The position numbers and the translations under genes are program-made. From Bacillus sp. Bos-x628 (GTDB lineage: Bacteria > Bacillota > Bacilli > Bacillales > Bacillaceae), in contig NZ_CP159358.1 in assembly GCF_040500475.1 (NCBI RefSeq), forward strand, positions 992,001 to 1,056,000: DNA of 64,000 nucleotides. The letters run 5' to 3'. The notes under the pieces are model-generated. The model made no database searches. It saw only the letters and a list, made by a program, of their open reading frames with translations, and had not been told where the DNA came from. Below are positions 54,768-63,408 of the stretch, one piece after another. Position 1 is the first letter of the stretch. Each line of letters opens with the position of its first letter.

Positions 54768-55757
54768 TCAACGTTTGTTTTTTAAATCGGTCGTCGATCG
54801 TTGGATGAGCCGAAATGGCAGCATCCTTTTTTCTGGTGGTTCTCCTTTTATGGCGCGGTCGAACAAGTCGAATGCCTCGTGTCCCATTCGTTTGAGCGGA
54901 ACCTCAATTGTTGAAATTTCTAAAATTTCGCTCATTTTTTCGTTATGAAAGCTGAGAATCGCTGGAAGCTCTTCCGCTTTGAATTGGCGGCGCTGTGCTT
55001 CTAATAAAAAGCCCGCTGATACCTCATCATTAGTGATCAGTAATGCTGTGGGCCGCTTTTTCATCGCCTGCCATTCTGAAAATAATTGCTGTCCATCGAA
55101 AAGTGTCAGTTTCCCGCCAATCACCCATTCCTCCGAGATGTCCTGCCTAAGTGTTTGCATCATTTCTTGATAAGCATGGATCCGTGATCGGCTGTTTGCA
55201 CCAGTTGTTCTTGCAAGAACGATTGCAAGTTTCTCATGACCACACGCCGCTAAATGCTCAAGTCCTCGCTTAAATGCTTGCTCATGTGAAATCGACACAG
55301 TTGAAAATTCATCATGTGATGTAGGATGACAAAAAATGATGGGTCCTGCTTCTTTCCACTTTAGGATTTCTCGATCGCTTAACGCTTTGGAACAAAAAAT
55401 TAACCCATCTACACGCTGCTCTTTTAAACTCATCAAGGCTTCTTTTTCCTTTGCTTGATCGTAGCCTGTTTGAAACAAGGCAAAATGCATCCCGCACGCT
55501 TGTGCTTTCTCGGCAATGCCCGTAACAATTGCACTGAAATACGAGTGATTGATCGTCGGAAGGACGACTCCAAGCATATTGGAATAGCCCTTCGCTAAAT
55601 GAACGGCATGGATATTCCTTGTATATTCAAGCTCCTTCATGGCATCGAGCACTCGTTTACGTTTTTCTTCTTTGACATAAGGATGATGATTCATCACACG
55701 CGATACTGTTGTCACAGATACACCCGCTTTTTTCGCAATCTCCCTTATGTTTGGCAT
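54768..55757 (-). CDS. ykvZ: LacI-family regulator YkvZ
   Basis: LacI/GalR-type repressor of 329 residues: helix-turn-helix and hinge helix at about 1-58 (MPNIREIAKKAGVSVTTVSRVMNHHPYV), then a periplasmic-binding-protein-like effector domain. The ligand is unknown. The ATG at 55757 has TAGGAG five bases upstream; the frame is open to 55796. Next to glcT as in B. subtilis, where it is proposed to act near glucose uptake genes. Confidence 0.88.
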   Translation of the reverse strand: MPNIREIAKKAGVSVTTVSRVMNHHPYVKEEKRKRVLDAMKELEYTRNIHAVHLAKGYSNMLGVVLPTINHSYFSAIVTGIAEKAQACGMHFALFQTGYDQAKEKEALMSLKEQRVDGLIFCSKALSDREILKWKEAGPIIFCHPTSHDEFSTVSISHEQAFKRGLEHLAACGHEKLAIVLARTTGANSRSRIHAYQEMMQTLRQDISEEWVIGGKLTLFDGQQLFSEWQAMKKRPTALLITNDEVSAGFLLEAQRRQFKAEELPAILSFHNEKMSEILEISTIEVPLKRMGHEAFDLFDRAIKGEPPEKRMLPFRLIQRSTTDLKNKR

Positions 55758-55849
55758 TTTTTCTCCTACTTTCTCTTGATATGGTAAGCGTTTCATACTT
55801 TAAGATGGGTGTGAGCTGATCAAATGACTGGATGAAAGGGGAATTCAAG

Positions 55850-55999
55850 ATGGGTATCATCGTATTAATCGTGTTATGTATGGCTGTTTTGTTTTCTGCT
55901 CGCTTCGCACTACATCCTCTAGGAAAAGAACATAAAGTCACACCGTTTCAATCAATTGATGATTTTTTTATTGATAAGGATACGTCTCAACATAGGTGA
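55850..55999 (+). CDS. small single-span membrane protein
   Basis: A 49-residue protein (MGIIVLIVLCMAVLFSARFAL) with one N-terminal membrane helix and a polar tail rich in Asp and His (FFIDKDTSQHR). AAAGGGG lies eight bases before the ATG, and a 17-bp terminator follows the stop directly. It is divergent from ykvZ and convergent with ykvY. I do not recognise it. Confidence 0.65.
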   Translation: MGIIVLIVLCMAVLFSARFALHPLGKEHKVTPFQSIDDFFIDKDTSQHR

Positions 56000-56000
56000 T

Positions 56001-56053
56001 AAAAGATCACGATGAATATTACCAATAATTGGATATTCATCGTGATCTTCTTT
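56001..56053. terminator. bidirectional terminator before ykvY
   Basis: Perfect 17-base arms AAGATCACGATGAATAT (56003-56019) and ATATTCATCGTGATCTT (56033-56049), then CTTTTC on the plus strand. Confidence 0.92.
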
Positions 56054-56056
56054 TCG

Positions 56057-57151
56057 TTACGGAATAATTGCCAGCTCTTTCGGATAATTGGTTAAGGTCA
56101 CTGGACCATCTGCTGTAATGAGTACATCATCTTCTATTCTAACTCCGCCAACTCCCGGCACATAAATACCTGGCTCAATCGTATAAACCATGCCTTCTTT
56201 TAACAGGTCGTCATTTGCTTGACTCATTGAAGGAAATTCATGAACAGATACACCTAGCCCATGTCCAAGGCGATGAGGAAAAAATTCTCCATATCCTGCT
56301 TCTGTAATCAACCCTCTTGCTTTTAAGTCTAAATCACCAATTCTCACACCGGGCTGACTCATTTCAAGTGCCGCTGTTTCTGCTCTTAAGACTGTATTGT
56401 AAATGTCCTTTTGTTTCTCTGTTGCTTCTTGGAAGATAAATGTTCTTGTTATATCTGAACAATATCCATCCACCATGACGCCAAGGTCAAATAAGACAAA
56501 ATCGCCCTTTTTTAATGTTGCCTGTCCTGGATTCCCATGAGGTTCACCGGATTTTTTTCCAAAGAGAACCATTGTTGGAAAGGACATTCCTTGAATTCCT
56601 TTTTTCTTTAGTTCATATTCAATCACTGCCAGCACTTCAGTTTCTGTGACACCTTCTCTTAAAGCATTGACACCAATTTCGACACCTTCATCTGCCAGTT
56701 TAGCTGCTTTTTGCAGCGCAGCAATTTCGCTTTCATCTTTCATTAAGCGCAGCTGATTTAATTCCTCTTCTGCTCTGACAAATGTTTCCGCTCCGGTTAC
56801 AGCTTTCAACTGCTCTGCTCTTTCAAGCGGGATGGTTTCTTTTTCAATCGCAAGGCGAGTGGTTGATACTTCACGTTCTTCAATCGCTACTTTGATAAAA
56901 TCAAATGGATTCTCATGGTCTTCATATCCGATAATTTCACCTGACCAGCCAGCATTCTTCGCCTGCCCCACTTCCATTTTTGGCAAAATCAAAAATGGAT
57001 CAGCCTCTTGAAAAACAAACAGCCCCATTACTCTTTCGTGCGGCTCTGTGAAATATCCAGATAAATAAAACACATTTTCCTTTGTATGTATAAACGCACC
57101 TTGAATGTCCTTTTTCTTTAGCCAAGAAGACAAGTTCTCCATTCGGTTCAT
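56057..57151 (-). CDS. ykvY: Xaa-Pro dipeptidase-like M24 peptidase YkvY
   Basis: M24-family metallopeptidase of 364 residues that should cleave X-Pro dipeptides in the cytoplasm. An N-terminal creatinase-like domain (about 1-130) precedes the pita-bread domain with the metal ligands: Asp in FDLGVMVDGYCSDITRTF, His in HRLGHGLGVSVHE, Glu in TIEPGIYVPG and Glu in VRIEDDVLI. The ATG at 57151 lies six bases after GGAGG; the frame is open to 57166. Confidence 0.9.
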   Translation of the reverse strand: MNRMENLSSWLKKKDIQGAFIHTKENVFYLSGYFTEPHERVMGLFVFQEADPFLILPKMEVGQAKNAGWSGEIIGYEDHENPFDFIKVAIEEREVSTTRLAIEKETIPLERAEQLKAVTGAETFVRAEEELNQLRLMKDESEIAALQKAAKLADEGVEIGVNALREGVTETEVLAVIEYELKKKGIQGMSFPTMVLFGKKSGEPHGNPGQATLKKGDFVLFDLGVMVDGYCSDITRTFIFQEATEKQKDIYNTVLRAETAALEMSQPGVRIGDLDLKARGLITEAGYGEFFPHRLGHGLGVSVHEFPSMSQANDDLLKEGMVYTIEPGIYVPGVGGVRIEDDVLITADGPVTLTNYPKELAIIP

Positions 57152-57211
57152 CGTTATCCTCCTCACATTATTTTCTACTGCTACATTGTATCAGTTCTTT
57201 CTGACTTTAGC

Positions 57212-57245
57212 ACAAAAGCGCACCGACATAAAGTCAGTGCGCTTT
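57212..57245 (-). terminator. terminator after pfeT
   Basis: AAAGCGCAC-c-GAC and GTC-a-GTGCGCTTT around ATAAA-type loop, with TTTT on the minus strand, 12 bases after the pfeT stop. Confidence 0.8.
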
Positions 57246-57256
57246 AAGAACTCTCA

Positions 57257-59182
57257 TTAGGATGCACGAAGTAGACGAAGTCCATTTAAAATAACCAAAA
57301 TCGTGCTACCTTCATGTCCAATGACACCAAAGGGTAAATCGAGCACTTGTAAGAAATTAGCACAAATTAATAGGCATATAACGGTGAAGGAAAAGATGAT
57401 GTTTTGTTTGATGATTCTGTTCATCTTTCTTGAAAGGCGAATCATCTTTGTCAAGTTATTTAAATTGTTCTTCATTAAAATCAAATCCGCTGTTTCTAAA
57501 GCGACATCAGTCCCCTCACCCATGGCAACGCCTACGTCTGCTGTGGCGAGTGCAGGTGCATCATTGATCCCATCTCCTACCATAATAATGGAGCATCCTT
57601 GTTTTTTGAGTCGATTGACTTCGTTCACTTTTTCATCTGGAAGACATTCAGCAACAACCTTTTGGATACCTGCTTCTTTTGCGATCACTTCGGCTGTTTT
57701 TTGCTGATCTCCTGTCAGCATGACGGTTTGAATGCCTAAATCATTCAGTTCTTGAATCATTTTCTTTGCTTCAGGTCTGATTTGGTCCTTCAGTCCAAGA
57801 CAGCCGACGACTTGTTGATTTTTTTGAACATACACAACTGTATATCCTTGTGATGAGAGCTCTTCACCAGTCTTTGCTAAATCTTGTTCAATCGAAGCAT
57901 TCCCTGCAAAATCTTTTTTTCCAATACGCCATGTTTCTCCATTCAACTGTGCTTTTACTCCAAAACCAGAGGTTTCTTCTATCATCACACGAGTTGATCG
58001 CTCCGCCTCTGCCTTATGCTCTTTTGCAACCTCACAAATTGCTTTAGCTAATGGATGGTTTGATTGACTTTCTAATTGATAGAGTGCGTGATAAAACGTG
58101 TTTTCATCTTGACCTTTCGCAATTGCTACCTTTTCTACCGCTGGTTTACCGCTTGTAATCGTACCTGTTTTATCAAATGCAATCATTGTGCTTGTGCCTA
58201 ACTTTTCTAAAAACACACTGCCTTTCACAAGCATCCCGTTTTTAGCTCCATTAGAAATAAGTGAAAGAGCTGCTGGCATAATCGATGCCACTAACGCACA
58301 AGGTGAAGCCACTACCATAAAGACCATCGCCCGATAAAAGGTTTCGCTCATGCTCCATCCGAGAACAAAGTGCGGGAGAAACATTAAAATAACGACTGTT
58401 ATAAAGACACCTTTGACATAAACACCTTCAAATTTTTCAATAAATGCTTGGCTTGGTGAGACACTCTCTTGAGCGGATTCTACGAGCTTAATCACTTTAT
58501 GGAAAAGAGTTTCTTCATTATATTTCGTTACTTCCACAGTTAATGAACCATTTAAATTCACAGTGCCTGCAAATACTTCTTCTCCCTGTCCTTTCTCCTG
58601 AGGAACAGATTCACCTGTCAGTGCAGATTCGTCAACGCTAGTTTTCCCGCTCAATATGACGCCATCTGCCGCAATACGTTCCCCAGCTTTGATCATCATG
58701 CGATCGCCTGGTGTTAATGTTGAAGCGGCGATTTGAATTGTAGTGCCATCCTCTTCTATTAAGGTTGCTTCATCTGGCGCTATACTCATCAATGCAGTTA
58801 AATCTTTCTTGCTTTTATTTAAAGTATATGTTTCAAGTGCACCGCTTAATGAAAAGATAAAGATTAAAATGGCTCCCTCAGCCCAGTAACCGATGATAGC
58901 AGAGCCTATTGCTGCAAAGATCATGAGTAGTTCAACATTAAGTGTCTTGGAAGAAATGGTTTCTTCTATTCCTTCTTTCGCTTTTGTAAAACCACCAATG
59001 ATAAAAGCAAAGATAAACAGAGGAATGCTTAACATACTCTCATCTTTTAAAAACCATCCAATCAAAATGAGAATCCCAGAGATGCCTGCTGCAATCAGTT
59101 CCCCATGCTGTGCCCATTTATGAAAGAACTGTTTTATTGCGTCCTTTTTTGTCATTTGATAGAATGCTGCATTCTCATTCAT
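57257..59182 (-). CDS. pfeT: ferrous iron efflux ATPase PfeT (formerly ZosA, YkvW)
   Basis: P1B4-type ATPase of 641 residues that pumps Fe(II) out of the cell. Motifs: the membrane metal site SPC (293-295) in VVASPCALVAS, actuator TGES (189-192), phosphorylated Asp337 in DKTGTITSG, HP in NHPLAKAI, and GDGINDAPAL near 545. There is no N-terminal metal-binding domain, typical of this class. GAGAGGAG precedes the ATG. Upstream lie a PerR box and two Fur-type boxes, matching the B. subtilis scheme in which PerR represses and Fur activates pfeT. Confidence 0.92.
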   Translation of the reverse strand: MNENAAFYQMTKKDAIKQFFHKWAQHGELIAAGISGILILIGWFLKDESMLSIPLFIFAFIIGGFTKAKEGIEETISSKTLNVELLMIFAAIGSAIIGYWAEGAILIFIFSLSGALETYTLNKSKKDLTALMSIAPDEATLIEEDGTTIQIAASTLTPGDRMMIKAGERIAADGVILSGKTSVDESALTGESVPQEKGQGEEVFAGTVNLNGSLTVEVTKYNEETLFHKVIKLVESAQESVSPSQAFIEKFEGVYVKGVFITVVILMFLPHFVLGWSMSETFYRAMVFMVVASPCALVASIMPAALSLISNGAKNGMLVKGSVFLEKLGTSTMIAFDKTGTITSGKPAVEKVAIAKGQDENTFYHALYQLESQSNHPLAKAICEVAKEHKAEAERSTRVMIEETSGFGVKAQLNGETWRIGKKDFAGNASIEQDLAKTGEELSSQGYTVVYVQKNQQVVGCLGLKDQIRPEAKKMIQELNDLGIQTVMLTGDQQKTAEVIAKEAGIQKVVAECLPDEKVNEVNRLKKQGCSIIMVGDGINDAPALATADVGVAMGEGTDVALETADLILMKNNLNNLTKMIRLSRKMNRIIKQNIIFSFTVICLLICANFLQVLDLPFGVIGHEGSTILVILNGLRLLRAS

Positions 59183-59202
59183 GATATTTTCTCCTCTCTA
59201 AT

Positions 59203-59217
59203 TGATAATGATTTTCA
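59203..59217 (-). promoter_or_regulatory. second Fur-like box in the pfeT leader
   Basis: TGATAATGATTTTCA, one mismatch to the Fur consensus, between promoter and ribosome binding site of pfeT. Its position downstream of the promoter would suit repression or a roadblock. Confidence 0.6.
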
Positions 59218-59292
59218 CATCATCAATCGTTGACCGTTCAATTTTTCAGCTATTTTTACTGCTATTCCAAGCTTTTTATACGTCTGTTACTC

Positions 59293-59320
59293 ATTATAAC
59301 AGGTCCTGATCAATTTTCAA
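59293..59320 (-). promoter_or_regulatory. promoter of pfeT
   Basis: Minus-strand -35 TTGAAA (59315-59320), 16-base spacer, perfect -10 TATAAT (59293-59298). The leader is about 105 bases. Confidence 0.75.
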
Positions 59321-59321
59321 T

Positions 59322-59336
59322 TAATAATTATTATAA
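59322..59336 (-). promoter_or_regulatory. PerR box upstream of pfeT
   Basis: TAATAATTATTATAA agrees with TTATAATNATTATAA at all but one position and abuts the -35 element. Confidence 0.75.
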
Positions 59337-59344
59337 TTTGTTTT

Positions 59345-59359
59345 TGATAATAATTATCA
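59345..59359 (-). promoter_or_regulatory. perfect Fur box upstream of the PerR box
   Basis: TGATAATAATTATCA is a complete 7-1-7 Fur box, eight bases upstream of the PerR box. This is where the activating Fur site lies in B. subtilis pfeT. Confidence 0.85.
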
Positions 59360-59417
59360 TTATTATTACACTCCACTCTCTCTTGAGCACAGTTTATTCA
59401 GAAGAAAAGCAATTGAA

Positions 59418-59453
59418 CACAAAAAGGAACCAAAAGTGATTTCCTTTTGGTTC
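59418..59453 (-). terminator. terminator after stoA
   Basis: GAACCAAAAG (59427-59436) and CTTTTGGTTC (59444-59453), loop of seven, then CTTTTTG on the minus strand. Confidence 0.85.
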
Positions 59454-59481
59454 TTCGCCAAAGATGTACCGTATGCATTTA

Positions 59482-59970
59482 TTACGAATTCATCCACTCT
59501 TTTATTTGTTTTTTTGTAAGAGGTCCAACATGGTTTTTCTCAACTTCACCTTTTTCATTAATGAAAAAAGTGGTTGGGATCGTGATGATTTGATATTTTT
59601 TCATCAATTCTCCATGCTGATCAAGGACGACAGGAAAAGTAAACTTTCTGTCTTTGACAAATTGGGCAACAGCTCTTTTGCCTTGTTCGGCACTTAGTAA
59701 ATTTACTGACAAAATCTCGACATCACTTTGGTTTTCTTTAGTGATCTGCTCGAAGGCTGGCAGTTCCACTTTGCATGACGGGCACCATGTGGTCCAAAAA
59801 TGGAGGATGGTTCGCTTCCCCGGTGATGGAACGATTTGTGTATCTCCAGATAATGTAGGAGCCTCTATCTTCGGCGCCATCACAGGCTCTTTTGCGTTCA
59901 ATTCTGCACTCAAAAAGACTGAAAGCATTGCCATCATTAGAAGAAAGGTGGATAGATGTTGACGATTCAT
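59482..59970 (-). CDS. stoA: extracytoplasmic thiol-disulfide oxidoreductase StoA
   Basis: Membrane-anchored thioredoxin-like protein for endospore cortex synthesis; in B. subtilis it reduces the disulfide of PBP SpoVD. The 162 residues have an N-terminal hydrophobic anchor/signal (about 6-26) and a thioredoxin fold with Cys63-Pro-Ser-Cys66 in TTWCPSCKVE and the cis-proline ITIPTTFF. AAGGAAG six bases before the ATG at 59970 fixes the start. It follows ykvU by 54 bases in the same operon. Confidence 0.92.
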   Translation of the reverse strand: MNRQHLSTFLLMMAMLSVFLSAELNAKEPVMAPKIEAPTLSGDTQIVPSPGKRTILHFWTTWCPSCKVELPAFEQITKENQSDVEILSVNLLSAEQGKRAVAQFVKDRKFTFPVVLDQHGELMKKYQIITIPTTFFINEKGEVEKNHVGPLTKKQIKEWMNS

Positions 59971-60024
59971 AAGAATCTTCCTTCCCAGTTTTCTTTTAGC
60001 TTGCCCCTCAGTTTGTGGTGACAT

Positions 60025-61341
60025 TCAAGCCTTTTTCATCTGAAGAAACATAGAAATGCCGAGTTCCTTACAAATGGTGGCATAATGAAGGGCTGTAAGC
60101 AGTAGCATGCCCGTGTTCATTCCTAATATCACGCCCATCATATTCAGACTTTCAATAGAACCGAGAAAATACACCATGGAAAATGAGACGACATGTACCC
60201 ATATATTATGAAGAAACACATCTTTAATGAGCCCCATACCAATTAAACAAGCTTGAAATGGCATAACAAACAGGTGACATAAAAAATACGGCCAGAGAAG
60301 CTGTAAGTAGATAGCAGCTTGTGGTGAGTCAAAAAAGAGTTGTGTAAGTGGATAAGCGAAATAATACATTACTGTCACTGCTGGCACTCCATAACCAAAC
60401 GTAATGAGAATAGCCTGTCTTACACGTTTTTTCACGATATCATACTGCCCTAAAGCATAGGCTTCAGACACGTTTGGTATCATGACAATCATAATCGAAT
60501 GTGCAATAAATGCGGGGAAAAAACCGATCGACATTGCCACACCAGCAAGCATTCCGTAGTGATCAACGGCTAATGTACCTGAAATGCCGGCCGCAATGAG
60601 GGCTCCTTTGATTAAAAAGGGCTCAATGGCATTTGCGATGGCGTGAAAAATGCGCATACCAGTTGTCGGAATAGATACCGCCAACAGACGCTTTCTCACG
60701 TCAATTCCTCTCAATTCAACAGACCTGACCTTCACTGCATTTTTTGCCATGACATATTGGGAATACAAATAGATAAATACCACAAGATCACTGGCAACAA
60801 TAACTCCAATTGCAATCAATACCGCTGTTTCAATATCAAAAGAATACCAATGAAAAAACAAAAACAAGCAAATGAGCTGGATCATTTTTTTTAGCATATT
60901 AGCGAGGGCAATTCTGCCCATTTGTTGCTTTCCCATAAAATAGCCGCGCGCAATAGAGGTGAACGCAATAATGGGGATAAGAGAAAGCACTAGAAATTTC
61001 ATCAGTGGATGATACGATTGAAACACCGGAATAAACGGTAACACCAAAGCTGCTATCGCTGTTGTGATACTTGTCACGACAAGCGTCATGATAAATGCGT
61101 GCCGAAGCATACTCTTGTGGAGACGCTCATGCGACTCTGCGATGAATTTAGAAATGGAGACTGGCAATTCTAAACTGGCGATGACAAGTACAAGCATGAT
61201 GATTGGAAGGATACTCATATAAAGACCCATTCCATGTTCTCCAAGCTCTCTTGCTAAAATCATATTGACTAAAAACTCTATACACTCCGCAAAAAAAGCT
61301 GCGACAGATAGCAGAATGACCCCTTTCACAAATCGATTCAT
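60025..61341 (-). CDS. ykvU: spore membrane MATE/PST-type protein YkvU
   Basis: A 438-residue membrane protein with 12-14 hydrophobic segments, of the polysaccharide transport/SpoVB-like MOP superfamily (AREL GEHGMGLYMSILPI near residue 32). The operon partner of stoA, which points to spore cortex or envelope work; the substrate is unknown. GGGGAGG precedes the ATG. A sigma-E-like promoter lies upstream. Confidence 0.85.
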   Translation of the reverse strand: MNRFVKGVILLSVAAFFAECIEFLVNMILARELGEHGMGLYMSILPIIMLVLVIASLELPVSISKFIAESHERLHKSMLRHAFIMTLVVTSITTAIAALVLPFIPVFQSYHPLMKFLVLSLIPIIAFTSIARGYFMGKQQMGRIALANMLKKMIQLICLFLFFHWYSFDIETAVLIAIGVIVASDLVVFIYLYSQYVMAKNAVKVRSVELRGIDVRKRLLAVSIPTTGMRIFHAIANAIEPFLIKGALIAAGISGTLAVDHYGMLAGVAMSIGFFPAFIAHSIMIVMIPNVSEAYALGQYDIVKKRVRQAILITFGYGVPAVTVMYYFAYPLTQLFFDSPQAAIYLQLLWPYFLCHLFVMPFQACLIGMGLIKDVFLHNIWVHVVSFSMVYFLGSIESLNMMGVILGMNTGMLLLTALHYATICKELGISMFLQMKKA

Positions 61342-61377
61342 GTAGCCTCCCCTTGTCTAAAAGCGAATTCTTTTCAC

Positions 61378-61405
61378 ATTCTATGAGACAAGTTCTGAAA
61401 ATATT
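61378..61405 (-). promoter_or_regulatory. candidate sigma-E promoter of ykvU-stoA
   Basis: Minus-strand -35 AATATT (61400-61405), 14-base spacer, -10 CATAGAAT (61378-61385), one mismatch to CATACANT. Mother-cell expression would fit the cortex role. Confidence 0.65.
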
Positions 61406-61417
61406 TTTGTAAATGAA

Positions 61418-61450
61418 GACAAAAAAAGCAACGACTTTTTATCGTTGCTT
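61418..61450 (-). terminator. terminator after ykvT
   Basis: AAGCAACGA (61426-61434) and TCGTTGCTT (61442-61450), then seven T on the minus strand. Confidence 0.88.
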
Positions 61451-61459
61451 GCTTTTTCT

Positions 61460-62113
61460 TTAAACAGCAAAGACGTGACGGCCAATGCGCTCTACAATTT
61501 TACGAGAACGAATCCAGTCATCAGTCGCTGTTTTTGGATTATAAAAATAAATGGCTTTCGTTGTTCTGTCATGTTCTTTCGCTACCTGTTTCACAGCCTT
61601 AATGGATTCTTGATCTGCCTTATCATGAATGCTTCCGTCAGTGACAGGTTGGAAGGCATTTCGTTGATAAATAACCCCTCTGATACTATCAGGAAAAGAA
61701 CCATGTTCTACTCGGTTTAATACCACACTCGCCACCGCTTTTTTACCCGCAAACGATTCTCCCTTTGCTTCAGCATGTACCAATCTAGAAAGCAAGTCTA
61801 TTTCTTCATTAGAATAACGCACTTTGTCATTTGAGCTTGTCGTTTCAGACTTCACTTTTTTCTTTTGCTTAAATTCTGACGGCTTTTTTTCTGTTGACGT
61901 ACTAAGCATTTTTACCTTTGGCTGATGCCTTCCCTCTGAAAATGCTGGAATAACCATTTGACTATCTTTTTTATCTATATATGAAAGCTGATGCTTTACA
62001 GGTGCTTGTGCAAATTCCTGACTTAACGTGCCTTGGTTTTGCTGTATATTGTCCACCTTCACCGCTGAGATCAGCATAAGGATAACAAAAAGAGCTGTAT
62101 GAATTTTTATCAT
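61460..62113 (-). CDS. ykvT: SleB-type cell wall hydrolase YkvT
   Basis: A 217-residue exported protein: signal peptide or anchor (about 4-20), a basic Ser/Lys-rich linker, and a C-terminal Hydrolase_2 (SleB/CwlJ) domain from about residue 108 with LVHAEAKGESFAGKKAVASVV and FQPVTDGSIHDKAD. The catalytic Glu of lytic transglycosylases is in HAEAKGE. In B. subtilis ykvT belongs to the WalR regulon; I did not find a full WalR box upstream here. AAGGAGG precedes the ATG. Confidence 0.88.
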   Translation of the reverse strand: MIKIHTALFVILMLISAVKVDNIQQNQGTLSQEFAQAPVKHQLSYIDKKDSQMVIPAFSEGRHQPKVKMLSTSTEKKPSEFKQKKKVKSETTSSNDKVRYSNEEIDLLSRLVHAEAKGESFAGKKAVASVVLNRVEHGSFPDSIRGVIYQRNAFQPVTDGSIHDKADQESIKAVKQVAKEHDRTTKAIYFYNPKTATDDWIRSRKIVERIGRHVFAV

Positions 62114-62380
62114 TCATCTAGTTCCTCCTTGAATAAAAGTAGGCCGTAAGATACTTGTCTACTCTAACAAGAGCCATTTACATTTTCACCCACAAATATT
62201 TGCATGCTTGTCCAAATTCCGTCATTAAATGGTATGTCCTAGTTTAAATATGAAAAAAATAGAAATGTTAGCGCTTAAAATTCTCTATTTTTCTCCTATA
62301 ATCATCCTTATGCACCTGATGATGGGTTATTACATTTTCTTTTCATTTGTATCAACATGGTTTAAACTGTGACAAAAGAA
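62114..62380. other. intergenic region upstream of ykvT
   Basis: No gene seen. TGTTAGCGCTTAAA at 62266-62279 is one mismatch away from the cre consensus, about 150 bases before ykvT. No promoter could be assigned with confidence. Confidence 0.4.
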
Positions 62381-62387
62381 CTAAAAT

Positions 62388-62422
62388 AAAAAAGCTTTCT
62401 CTCCTATGTGAGAAAAAGCTTT
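62388..62422 (-). terminator. terminator of the 64-codon gene
   Basis: AAAGCTTTcTC and GAgAAAGCTTT around CTATGT-type loop (62391-62422), then TTTTTT on the minus strand. Confidence 0.75.
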
Positions 62423-62615
62423 AGCTTCTGGCTTCTTTAAGATATTCAAAAATAACATCTCCGCCATGTTTTGCGATACCTCGAAAATGTTTAAAATCAT
62501 CTTGCTTGACTAAAACTGAACGAAAAAATAAAAAATCATCTTTTCGAATGGTCACTTGCTTTTCCGAACCATTACGTAATGCTTCAAGTATTGCGAGGAT
62601 TTGTTCTTCTGTCAA
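62421..62615 (-). CDS. conserved small protein of unknown function
   Basis: A 64-residue soluble protein reading LTEEQILAILEALRNGSEKQVTIRKDDFLFFRSVLVKQ in parts, ending KEARS. The start is TTG at 62615, six bases after AAGGGAGAGG; the frame is open to 62660 but that ribosome binding site lies within the longer version. Genes of this size occur near ykvS in B. subtilis (ykzI is one candidate), but I cannot name it safely. Confidence 0.65.
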   Translation of the reverse strand: MTEEQILAILEALRNGSEKQVTIRKDDFLFFRSVLVKQDDFKHFRGIAKHGGDVIFEYLKEARS

Positions 62616-62783
62616 AAAAACCTCTCCCTTTCTGCCATGATCAATTATTAAATATACCATTCGTTTTAAAAGCGTACAACGGAAAACGAAGCAAAAATAT
62701 CTTTATACTTTACATTGGTATGAAAATATTGCAAAATACTTTCTAATAGGGAATGAAATCTGTTTTTAAAGGAGAGGAATCGG

Positions 62784-62972
62784 TTGAAGATTGCAAAAAT
62801 TGGAAATGTGGTTGAATTTAGAAATGGTTTAACGGGTGTGGTTGAAAAAGTAAATGAAAACTCGGTCATTGTCGATGTTACCATCATGGACAATTATAGA
62901 GATTTAGAACTGGACTCACTGACAGTAGTTAATCATAAAAATTATAAAATCATCAAAGACTCCTTACATTAA
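62784..62972 (+). CDS. ykvS: DUF2187-type small protein YkvS
   Basis: A 62-residue protein (start KIAKIGNVVEFRNGLTGVVEKVNE) with a KOW/SH3-like beta pattern of the DUF2187 family; function unknown. The start is TTG at 62784, six bases after GGAGAGG. The sequence follows B. subtilis YkvS closely. Confidence 0.88.
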   Translation: MKIAKIGNVVEFRNGLTGVVEKVNENSVIVDVTIMDNYRDLELDSLTVVNHKNYKIIKDSLH

Positions 62973-63046
62973 TTTGCAATCCTCAATTCTAACAATCATT
63001 ACATACTATCTACGAATCAAAGCTGTCTAGACAGACAATGACATAT

Positions 63047-63085
63047 AAAAAGACTGACACCAAGTGAGGAAAGTCAGTCTTTTTG
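63047..63085. terminator. bidirectional terminator between ykvS and the next gene
   Basis: AAAAAGACTGAC (63047-63058) and GTCAGTCTTTTT (63073-63084). Confidence 0.85.
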
Positions 63086-63295
63086 CGTATGAAAGGTTTG
63101 CAATTCTGCTTTTGTTTTATACATCTCTACTTCTTCAGGTGTAATGATGCCTTTATCGATCAGCAGTGCGATTAACCCAAGCAATGTGGAGGCACTCCAT
63201 TTATAGCGTTCTTTATTTTGATGCTCAAGCATATGAAGCTCTTCCCTCAGCTCCATCAGCAGCTTCTCTCTTTTCTCTTCTCTGTTCTCCAACAC
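63074..63295 (-). CDS. small charged protein of unknown function
   Basis: A 73-residue protein with a charged, probably coiled N-terminal half (MLENREEKREKLLMELREE) and a short hydrophobic stretch LLGLIALLIDKGIIT followed by PEEVEMY. GTG start at 63295, six bases after GGAGG. The pattern (short coil, then a small helical EF-like or SHOCT-like end) is not enough for a family name. Confidence 0.6.
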   Translation of the reverse strand: MLENREEKREKLLMELREELHMLEHQNKERYKWSASTLLGLIALLIDKGIITPEEVEMYKTKAELQTFHTQKD

Positions 63296-63372
63296 ATACG
63301 CCTCCGTTTTCCACTGATTGCCCCTATTTTATCTCAAAGCATACCTGATAAGCAAAAAAAGCACAATTCGTA

Positions 63373-63402
63373 TTTACAAACATACGTTCTGTGTTATATA
63401 AT
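63373..63402 (+). promoter_or_regulatory. promoter of the candidate small RNA
   Basis: -35 TTTACA (63373-63378), 18-base spacer, perfect -10 TATAAT (63397-63402). Confidence 0.7.
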
Positions 63403-63408
63403 GAAATT

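Noticed and set aside
62170..62200. WalR box upstream of ykvT
   Set aside because: TGTAAA and TGTTAG are present on the minus strand, but seven bases apart instead of five and the second half site breaks the consensus.
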